A stretch of 11,980 bases of DNA from Ramlibacter sp. (GTDB taxonomy: Bacteria > Pseudomonadota > Gammaproteobacteria > Burkholderiales > Burkholderiaceae_C), in assembly GCA_021156245.1 (NCBI GenBank), contig JAJNBO010000027.1:1-11980 (forward strand), written 5' to 3'. Every line of letters begins with the position of its first letter. Position 1 is the stretch's first letter. Positions 5,948 to 11,665 of the stretch are shown piece after piece. The translations under genes and the position numbers were made by a program. The notes under the pieces were generated by a model. It was given only the letters and a program-made list of their open reading frames with translations. It was not told the DNA's origin and ran no database searches.

Positions 5948-7170
5948 ACAAGACCGCCGAAGCCCCCAGCCCGTCGCTGGCCCTGCCCGAAACGAGCGCG
6001 CCCGCCGACGCGGCGCCTGTCCTGGGCCGTCGCTGGTCCGACAGCGCCGGCGCCTACGTTCCCACCGATCCGAACGCGGCCTGGTCCATGTCGCAGCAGT
6101 GGCCGAACCTGGTCGCCGCGCTGTCGGAGCAGGCCGTCGAAAGCAGCAACCTGCTGCTGCGGGCGTTGAACTACCTGGTGGGCGCCGGACGCCTGCGCCG
6201 CAGCGAAGCCAAGGCGCTTTCGGACGCGATGCACCAGCTGCGCGGCACGAGCCTGCGCGCGCAGCAGATCACGCGCCTGGCCAGCGGTCGGGTCCGGCAG
6301 GCGCGCGAACGCGTCGACCTGGCCGAACTGGTGCGCCACGTCCTGGAAGACCGGGCCGGCGAACTCGAGACGGCCGGCGTCGGCATCACGAGCGACCTCG
6401 AGGGCGTCGACGTGCTGCTCGACCCGCCGGTGGCGATCAGCCTGATCAACAGCATCGTCGACTGGGCCATGAGCTTCAGCAAGCAGGTGCACCTCTCCCT
6501 CGCGCAGGCAGAGTGGCCGAGGCCGGCGCAGCTGAAGGTGCGCGTGACGACCCCGCCGCCTGCGCAGCCAGCCCATCCCGGTGGCGTCGGCTGGACGGTC
6601 CGGCAGCGCGGCCGGCGCCTCAACGACGGCCTGCACTGGATGCTGCTGCGGCAGATCGCCGCGTCCTCTGCGCTGGCGGTGGTGCGCTCCCGCGAGGAAG
6701 GCGCCGCCGTGCTGACCATCGACTTCCCCAAGACCTTCGTCAGCACCGAGGGCGTGGCGTGCCTCGAGCTCACCGACAGCAACGGCAACGCGTCGGCGCC
6801 GCTGCGGGACACGTGGGTCCTGGTGGTCGCCAGGGACGAACGCATCCGCACGGAAGCGCTCGATGCATTGCGCAAGATGGGCATCCAGGCCGTGGCCGAA
6901 AAGGACATGGAACGCGCGCGCGCGGCCATCGTCGACACGCGGCCGAACGTGCTGGTCACCGGCTATGACGTGCCGGCCGACGAAGTCGCGGCCTTCCGCC
7001 GCGACGTCCTGGGAGGCGAGGAGCGGTGCCCGCTGGTCGAGATCACGCGGGAGATGCCCTCCTTCCACCTGAACGGCTTCGACCGCTTCGAAACGCCGAA
7101 GGTGGGCCGCGAGCAGTTGACGGCGGAACTGCCGCCGACGGTGCTGTTCGAGCTCGTGAAGGTGGTCTAG
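5944..7170 (+). CDS. Pseudo-histidine kinase fused to a pseudo-receiver domain
   Basis: A 408-residue soluble protein in which every catalytic landmark of a hybrid kinase seems lost. After a disordered head (1-50), a dimerisation-like helical region (about 56-135) ends in RERVDLAELVRHVLED, typical of the DHp-to-ATPase junction, but no H-box His is seen. The HATPase-like part (about 136-265) has SIVDWAMSFSK where an N box is expected, with Trp for Asn, lacks DxGxG, and ends GLHWMLLRQIAASSALAVV ... AAVLTIDFP, mirroring a G2 box without its glycines. The C-terminal part (about 289-408) resembles a receiver: VLVVARDER has A-R for the acidic pair, NVLVTGYDVP has Gly340 at the phospho-Asp position, and FETPK replaces the TKP lysine region. 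It is probably a scaffold or allosteric partner of the receiver at 5525. I know no named family for it. Confidence 0.75.
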   Translation: MNKTAEAPSPSLALPETSAPADAAPVLGRRWSDSAGAYVPTDPNAAWSMSQQWPNLVAALSEQAVESSNLLLRALNYLVGAGRLRRSEAKALSDAMHQLRGTSLRAQQITRLASGRVRQARERVDLAELVRHVLEDRAGELETAGVGITSDLEGVDVLLDPPVAISLINSIVDWAMSFSKQVHLSLAQAEWPRPAQLKVRVTTPPPAQPAHPGGVGWTVRQRGRRLNDGLHWMLLRQIAASSALAVVRSREEGAAVLTIDFPKTFVSTEGVACLELTDSNGNASAPLRDTWVLVVARDERIRTEALDALRKMGIQAVAEKDMERARAAIVDTRPNVLVTGYDVPADEVAAFRRDVLGGEERCPLVEITREMPSFHLNGFDRFETPKVGREQLTAELPPTVLFELVKVV

Positions 7171-7185
7171 GAGACGCGGCCGGGG

Positions 7186-9075
7186 TCAGGGTCCGAGCGG
7201 TCCCGCCGCCAGCATCCGCGCCAGGGCATCGGCCGGAACGGGCGGGCTGTACAGGAAGCCCTGCGCCAGGTCGCACCCGAGCGCGCGCAGGGCGGCAGCC
7301 TGCGCCTCGGTCTCCACCCCCTCCGCCACCACCGACAGGCTCAGGCCGCGCGCGAGCGACACGCAGGTGCGCACGATGCCTTCATAGGCGGCGCCGGCGG
7401 TGATCTTGCGGACGAACGCGCGGTCGATCTTCAGCTCGTCGACCGGCAGCGTGACGATGTACGCCAGCGAGGAATAGCCCGTCCCGAAATCGTCGATGGC
7501 CACGGGAACGCCGAGCGCCCGCACCTGCGTGAGCACGTCGATCGCCCGTTCCATGTTGCCGATCAGGACGCTCTCCGTGATCTCGATGCCCAGCGCCGAC
7601 GGGTCGCCCTGCAACGCAGCGAGCGCGCGTCGCAGCGCGGGCACGAAGTCGTCGTTGCGCAGCTGCGCGGCCGCGACGTTGACCGCGATGCGGGGCGCGG
7701 CCAGTCCCGCGTCGCGCCAGCCTTGCCAGTCGTCGATCGCGCGTTCCATGATCTTCTGCGCCACGGCGCCGATCAGCCCCGTCGTCTCCAGCGCGGGCAC
7801 GAACTCGTTCGGGGGCACGAGGCCGCGCTGCGGGTGCATCCAGCGGACCAGCGCCTCCACGCCGACGATGCGGCCGGTGGCGAGCTCCACCTTGGGCTGG
7901 TAGTAGTTGACGAACTCCGATCGCTCCAGCGCGCGACGCAGCTGCGGCTCGAGCCGGAAGTGCATGCTGAGCACGTTGTCCACGCTGCGGTCGAAGAACG
8001 CCATCGGCTGCTCGCGCTCGATCGCGACCTGCAGCGCCGCGTCCGCCGCGTTGACGACCTCGTCGAGCGTGCGGCCATCGTCCGGGAACGACGCGAAGCC
8101 CAGGTTGACCGGACATGCGAGGGACAGCGCGTTCACCTGGTAGGGGCGCGCCAGGCTGCTGGCGATCTCCAGCGCCTCGGCGCGCGCGAACTCCTCCGGG
8201 CGTGCCTGCGGGAAGAACAGGATGAACAGGCCGCGCTTGACGCGGCCGACCAGGGTGCCGCGCTGCCCGAACACGCGCAGCCGGTCGGCCGCCTGCTGGA
8301 TCAACGCGTCGGCCACTCGAAATCCGTGCGCGGAATTGATCTGGTTGATGGTCTTCAGCCGGATGAAGCAGGCCATGCCCCGGTCCGCCTTGTGCTGCTC
8401 GAACGTGGACTCGAAGTGGAACCAGTTCGACAGGCCGGTCAGCCGGTCCGTTTCGGTGGCGATGCGCAGCTGGCGCCGCAGCAGCAGGTGGCTGGACACG
8501 GCCCGCGCCAGCGTGACCAGCGCGTCGCGCTGCATCGCATCGAGCTTGCGGGCCACGTGGTCCATCACGCACAGCGTGCCGATCGCGCTGCCGTCGCGGG
8601 TGCGCAGCGGCACGCCAGCGTAGAAGCCGAGCGTCGGGCCGTTCGTGCCCCAGGGTTGTGCATCGGCCCATCCAAGCCGCGCGACGTCCGGGATCTCCAG
8701 CAAGCGCCCCGGCTCGAGGATGGCATGCGCGCAGAAGGATTTGTCGCGGCCCACCTCCGGCACCGGCAGGCCGATGCGGGACTTGTACCACTGGCGCTCG
8801 CCGTCCACGAGCGTCAGCGCCGCCATCGGCGTTCCGCACAGCGACACGGCCAGCTGCACGAACCGGTCGCAGTCTTCGTCAGGGCCGGAATCGAGGACGC
8901 CGAAGGCGTGCAGGTCCGCGATGCGCTGCGGCTCGTCGGCGGGCGGCAGGGCGGCCGTGTACAGCCAGGCGGATCGCATGCTCGTGCGCGCTTTGCCGCG
9001 TGGGCGCCCGTCCCGCTCGAACACCAGCGCCGGTTGACTGCCGGCGGATGCGCTTCGGGAATGGACGGCGGACAT
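7186..9075 (-). CDS. GAF - degenerate GGDEF - EAL cyclic-di-GMP phosphodiesterase
   Basis: A 629-residue cytoplasmic protein. A GAF sensor domain spans about 50-200 (FGVLDSGPDEDCDRF, DKSFCAHAIL, GFYAGVPLRT, GTLCVMD). A GGDEF-fold domain at about 205-365 is degenerate: KRGLF (280-284) replaces GGDEF, and the metal-binding DxD region reads FIRLKTINQIN, so cyclase activity should be absent. The EAL domain (about 372-622) looks active: E407-A-L, N466, E498, D528-D529 in AIDDFGTGYSS, K549 and E585 in AEGVETE are all present. Prediction: a c-di-GMP phosphodiesterase tuned by a GAF ligand and perhaps by nucleotide bound to the dead GGDEF. The start is ATG 9075, because GGGAG lies 5 nt upstream. A later ATG at about 8976 would still keep GAF. 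It follows the FimV-like gene by 14 bp (one operon) and ends 15 bp from the convergent pseudo-kinase gene. Confidence 0.92.
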   Translation of the reverse strand: MSAVHSRSASAGSQPALVFERDGRPRGKARTSMRSAWLYTAALPPADEPQRIADLHAFGVLDSGPDEDCDRFVQLAVSLCGTPMAALTLVDGERQWYKSRIGLPVPEVGRDKSFCAHAILEPGRLLEIPDVARLGWADAQPWGTNGPTLGFYAGVPLRTRDGSAIGTLCVMDHVARKLDAMQRDALVTLARAVSSHLLLRRQLRIATETDRLTGLSNWFHFESTFEQHKADRGMACFIRLKTINQINSAHGFRVADALIQQAADRLRVFGQRGTLVGRVKRGLFILFFPQARPEEFARAEALEIASSLARPYQVNALSLACPVNLGFASFPDDGRTLDEVVNAADAALQVAIEREQPMAFFDRSVDNVLSMHFRLEPQLRRALERSEFVNYYQPKVELATGRIVGVEALVRWMHPQRGLVPPNEFVPALETTGLIGAVAQKIMERAIDDWQGWRDAGLAAPRIAVNVAAAQLRNDDFVPALRRALAALQGDPSALGIEITESVLIGNMERAIDVLTQVRALGVPVAIDDFGTGYSSLAYIVTLPVDELKIDRAFVRKITAGAAYEGIVRTCVSLARGLSLSVVAEGVETEAQAAALRALGCDLAQGFLYSPPVPADALARMLAAGPLGP

Positions 9076-9080
9076 GGATG

Positions 9081-9085
9081 CTCCC
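9081..9085 (-). promoter_or_regulatory. Ribosome binding site for the GAF-EAL gene
   Basis: GGGAG on the minus strand, 5 nt before the ATG at 9075, fills the 14-bp gap after the FimV-like gene. It supports the 9075 start over downstream ATGs. Confidence 0.6.
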
Positions 9086-9089
9086 GCCG

Positions 9090-10988
9090 TCACCGGCGCG
9101 CGGTCGGCATGCGCTCGTACGCCATCACCGCGCTGAACCTCTCCTCTTCCTCCTGTTGGCGGCGTTGCCGGGCGGCGCGCTCCTGCGCTTCCCGGGCGGC
9201 AGCGTGGATCTCGGCGATCAGCGGAGCGACGTGCCGCTGCGGCGGAGCCCACCCAAGGTCGATATCGACGCCGGGGAGGCTGCCCTCATCGACGTCCGCG
9301 GCGGGCGCCATTCCGCACCCCGCGCCGGCCGCATCCCCGCCATGGGCCCATGGTGCGATCGCGTGGCCCTCGCCGTCCACCGGAGTGGACGCTTCGGCGC
9401 CCGCCAGCTCCAGGGCCAGGCCGTGCAGGCACAGCAGGTCGCGCCCGGCCTGCAGCGTCAGTGAGCCGGCCGCCGGCATGGAGAAGAGCGCGTGCTCGAT
9501 CTCCTGCGCCACGCCCGGCGTGTTCCATGCGGTGACGATGCGCTTGCTGAGCACGCCCAGACTTTCCAGCGGGACGGACGCCGTCACCTCGTCCAGCCGC
9601 GGCGCTTCCACCCCGAACAGCTGCGCATAGCGCCGGCGCACCGCGGCATCGGCGACGGCGTCCTGCGCCTGTTCGCACAGGCGCATCAGTTCGAAGAAGG
9701 CGAGCGGCGCCGGGCTCGCGCTGTCCTGCACGTAGCGCTGCAGCAGGTCCGCGGCATCCGCCGAGAGCCCGAGCGACGAGAGGAATTCCACCTGCTCGAA
9801 AACGGCGGCAAGCGTCTCCACGCGCAAGGCGGGCGTATCCGCGGACGCCGTGACGGCACTCTCCGCTACCGGCACCGCGACATGGCTTGGCGGCGACTCG
9901 GCTGACGGTGCGGGTGCCGGCGAGGATCCGGCCACGCGCTGCGGTGGCACGGACGGCGTGTCGTCGTGCGCATGGGGTTCTGCCGGGAGAACCGGCGCCT
10001 GCGCGTACCAGCGCTCGGACTCGCTGCGGCGCGTCCGCGTCCAGAGCACCCCGGCGGCCGCGAACGATGCCAGCAGGAACACGGCCAGCGCCTGCAGCGT
10101 ACCGGTGGAGTCGTACCAGGGCTGGGCGGAATCCAGCCGCTGCCGCAGCGCCGCGATCTGGGCGCGCGTCTGGCCGTCGTTCTGCCGCAATTGCGCCAGC
10201 TCGCGCTCCACGTTCTGCAACAGCACCGTGGTCCGCAGCACTTCCTGCGGATCCGCGTTGATCGCCTGCCAGAGCAACGCGGCGGTCGCTCGCCGCGCGA
10301 CGTCCCCCGCCGGGGCGGCGAGCTGGGCGCTCGCCCGGAGCAGCGTGCTGCCGTCCACCTCGATCGGCTCCAGCCGAAGCCGCGGCCGCGCCTGGACAGG
10401 CGCAGCCGGCAACGCCTGCCTGGGAGCGGCGCGCGCCGGCCTGACGCGCGGAGCGGCTGGGGCAGTGGGCGCGGCGGCCCCGGGCGCCGCGGTGAGCCGC
10501 AGCGGCGACGCGGCAGGAGCAGCGGCCGCGACGGCGGCCATTGCCAATGACAGCGGCGGCGCAGGGGGTGTGGCCCACGGGCGCTGCGCGGCCAGGACGG
10601 CGACGACCTGCTCCGAAGGGAGTTCGGGCAGCAGGGTGTAACTGCGGGTGATCGCGCCATGGCAGCCCGCCCGCACGGAAACCCTCACGATGGGTTCGTC
10701 GATCAAGGCGTCCGTCTCGATGCGCACCCGCTTCTGCAACGGATCGCTGCCGAGGATGGTCGCCCGGACACGGTGGGGCGGCAACCTCGCATCGCCGAAG
10801 AACACGTCGGCCTGCACGCACTCGTCGCGCACGTCCGCGGAGGCGAACCGCGCCGGCACCGTCATTTCGAGCGGGCGTCCGATCCAGGCGCTTGCGGAAG
10901 GGGTTCCGAGCGACTGGGCGTACGCCCCGCCGCACGCTCCCAACAGCAGGAGTAGCAGGATGTGGCGGGACGTAAGCAACTTTTTCAT
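9090..10988 (-). CDS. FimV-like single-pass inner-membrane protein with TPR-like C-terminal region
   Basis: A 632-residue protein laid out like FimV/HubP polar hub proteins. It has an N-terminal signal sequence (MKKLLTSRHILLLLLLGAC) with possible cleavage after AYA at 24; LGAC at 16-19 could alternatively be a lipobox. A periplasmic domain (about 26-120) starts SLGTPSASAWIGRPLEMTVP, like the FimV N-terminal domain. An Ala/Pro-rich linker covers about 138-205, a coiled coil about 245-290, one membrane helix about 297-316 (TLQALAVFLLASFAAAGVLW), and a cytoplasmic linker is followed by a TPR-like helical region at about 388-490. A charged helix (AREAQERAARQRRQQEEEER) sits near the C-terminus. 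The LysM domain of true FimV is missing. Start: ATG 10988; an in-frame TTG 30 bp upstream looks false. It is upstream of, and 14 bp from, the GAF-EAL phosphodiesterase gene, suggesting a membrane-localised link to c-di-GMP. The FimV assignment is by layout, not certain homology. Confidence 0.65.
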   Translation of the reverse strand: MKKLLTSRHILLLLLLGACGGAYAQSLGTPSASAWIGRPLEMTVPARFASADVRDECVQADVFFGDARLPPHRVRATILGSDPLQKRVRIETDALIDEPIVRVSVRAGCHGAITRSYTLLPELPSEQVVAVLAAQRPWATPPAPPLSLAMAAVAAAAPAASPLRLTAAPGAAAPTAPAAPRVRPARAAPRQALPAAPVQARPRLRLEPIEVDGSTLLRASAQLAAPAGDVARRATAALLWQAINADPQEVLRTTVLLQNVERELAQLRQNDGQTRAQIAALRQRLDSAQPWYDSTGTLQALAVFLLASFAAAGVLWTRTRRSESERWYAQAPVLPAEPHAHDDTPSVPPQRVAGSSPAPAPSAESPPSHVAVPVAESAVTASADTPALRVETLAAVFEQVEFLSSLGLSADAADLLQRYVQDSASPAPLAFFELMRLCEQAQDAVADAAVRRRYAQLFGVEAPRLDEVTASVPLESLGVLSKRIVTAWNTPGVAQEIEHALFSMPAAGSLTLQAGRDLLCLHGLALELAGAEASTPVDGEGHAIAPWAHGGDAAGAGCGMAPAADVDEGSLPGVDIDLGWAPPQRHVAPLIAEIHAAAREAQERAARQRRQQEEEERFSAVMAYERMPTARR

Positions 10989-11001
10989 GGCGCTTACAGA
11001 C

Positions 11002-11008
11002 TGTAGGA
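11002..11008 (+). promoter_or_regulatory. TGTAGGA box, copy 4
   Basis: TGTAGGAAGCT, 14 bp upstream of the FimV-like start. It shares 11 consecutive bases with the minus-strand reading of the 5420-5435 dyad (TGTAGGAAGCT). A related half-site, CTTACA (10993-10998), lies 3 bp to its left in inverted orientation, giving CTTACA-GAC-TGTAGG. Being so close to the start codon, it would overlap the leader or repress initiation. Confidence 0.4.
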
Positions 11009-11028
11009 AGCTCTGCAAGGCCGAAGGG

Positions 11029-11037
11029 GTAGGAATC
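11029..11037 (+). promoter_or_regulatory. Variant box GGTAGGAATC between copies 4 and 5
   Basis: GTAGGAATC here is repeated exactly at 11052-11060. Together with 11003-11009 it forms a row of three GTAGGAA elements in the same orientation, with start-to-start spacings of 26 and 23 bp. On the minus strand these read as GATTCCTAC, GATTCCTAC and GCTTCCTAC leading toward the FimV-like gene. The first base of the TGTAGGA heptamer is G instead of T here. Confidence 0.35.
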
Positions 11038-11050
11038 GCTGCGCTTCCCT

Positions 11051-11068
11051 TGTAGGAATCCGACTACG
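11051..11068. promoter_or_regulatory. TGTAGGA dyad, copy 5: GTAG-N8-CTAC operator candidate
   Basis: TGTAGGAATCCGACTACG contains GTAG (11052-11055) and CTAC (11064-11067) with the same 16-bp overall length as the dyad at 5420-5435, and matches that site at 15 of 18 positions in the appropriate orientation. It lies 63-80 bp upstream of the FimV-like start and about 165-180 bp upstream of the universal stress protein gene. A promoter in this gap serving the FimV/phosphodiesterase operon is the simplest reading. Confidence 0.5.
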
Positions 11069-11110
11069 ATTTTCTGTGGAGCTCGATGCGGTGCTGCCAG
11101 ACGCTGGAGG

Positions 11111-11199
11111 CGAAGCGGTCAAGGCCGACACCTGCTGCTGGGCAGCGAACCCAGCATGTCCTGACCCATGGCAACATCCCGGTGCTGGTCCTGCGCTGA
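11111..11199 (+). pseudogene. Decayed 3' end of a universal stress protein gene (frameshifted remnant)
   Basis: Reading from 11111 gives RSGQGRHLLLGSE, and after a shift of one base near 11148 the frame continues TQHVLTHGNIPVLVLR and stops at TGA 11197-11199. This is the C-terminal signature of UspA-family proteins: the RSG-x-GR-x-LLLGS nucleotide-binding loop followed by HVLxxxxIPVLVL. It parallels the end of the intact gene just downstream (LLGSVAQNVLTTCDIPVLLVK). The rest of the gene is missing; the bases before 11111 show no clear Usp sequence. So this is a truncated and frameshifted relic, probably from an ancestral tandem usp pair. The perfect hairpin TGCTGGG/CCCAGCA (11136-11156) spans the shift point. 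A single-base error in the assembly could create the frameshift but not the missing 5' part. Confidence 0.6.
11136..11156. repeat. 7-bp perfect inverted repeat TGCTGGG / CCCAGCA
   Basis: TGCTGGG (11136-11142) and CCCAGCA (11150-11156) form a GC-rich stem around the 7-nt loop CAGCGAA. It coincides with the frameshift of the usp remnant. There is no T-run, so it is not a typical terminator. It may only be what remains of a coding sequence. Confidence 0.35.
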
Positions 11200-11232
11200 C
11201 CGGCTTTCCGCAACCAGAAGAAAGAGCCCCCC

Positions 11233-11655
11233 ATGAAGATCGTCTTGGCCGCCGATGGCAGCAGCTACACCAAGAAGGCCCTCGCCTATCTCGTCACGCA
11301 TGAGGAATTCGCCGGCGCCGACGCCGAGATCGTCGTCGTCAACGTGCAGCCGGCGGTGCCACCCCGCGTCCGGAGCATGGTCGGCGCGGGGGCGGTGAAC
11401 GACTACCACCGCGAGGAATCCGAGAAGGTCCTCAAGCCGATCGAGAAGTTCCTCGCGCGCCACGACCTGCGCTACACCTCGCGATCCGCCGTGGGCTCGC
11501 CCGGCACCGAGATCGTGAAGGTGGCGAACAAGGAGAAGGCGCACCTGATCGTCATGGGCACGCACGGCCACGGCATCCTGGGCCGCGCCCTGCTCGGCAG
11601 CGTGGCGCAGAACGTCCTGACCACCTGCGACATCCCGGTGCTGCTGGTGAAGTAA
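11233..11655 (+). CDS. Universal stress protein, UspA family, ATP-binding type
   Basis: A 140-residue single Usp domain, a typical full length. It starts MKIVLAADGSSYTKKAL with the conserved first strand and Asp8. It carries the nucleotide-binding pattern G-2x-G-9x-G-S as G109-TH-G112-HGILGRALL-G122-S123, and ends NVLTTCDIPVLLVK. Usp proteins of this type are small cytoplasmic dimers that bind ATP and raise survival under starvation, redox or other stress; the exact role here is unknown. The start is ATG 11233 with a purine-rich AGAAGAAAGAG tract just upstream. A broken paralogue lies immediately before it, and the ribonucleotide reductase gene follows after 10 bp, so these two may be co-transcribed. 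Regulation by the distant TGTAGGA boxes is possible, but they are closer to the divergent FimV-like gene. Confidence 0.93.
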   Translation: MKIVLAADGSSYTKKALAYLVTHEEFAGADAEIVVVNVQPAVPPRVRSMVGAGAVNDYHREESEKVLKPIEKFLARHDLRYTSRSAVGSPGTEIVKVANKEKAHLIVMGTHGHGILGRALLGSVAQNVLTTCDIPVLLVK

Positions 11656-11665
11656 CGGCCACGCC

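Noticed and set aside
7171..7185. Terminator between the convergent pseudo-kinase and GAF-EAL genes
   Set aside because: The gap is only 15 bp, has no hairpin with a T-run, and cannot hold an intrinsic terminator.
8976..8978. Alternative ATG start of the GAF-EAL protein (MRSAWLYTAAL)
   Set aside because: The ATG at 9075 has a clear GGGAG ribosome binding site and sits 14 bp after the upstream gene; the later ATG has only a weak purine tract.
11200..11232. B12 riboswitch for the ribonucleotide reductase gene
   Set aside because: The gap before the reductase is 10 bp and the region before the usp gene shows no long conserved cobalamin-box structure by eye.
11076..11303. 75-codon frame VELDAVLPDAGGEAV... 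running into the universal stress protein gene
   Set aside because: It crosses the usp remnant and the start of the intact usp gene in the wrong frame; the Usp-like residues lie in other frames.
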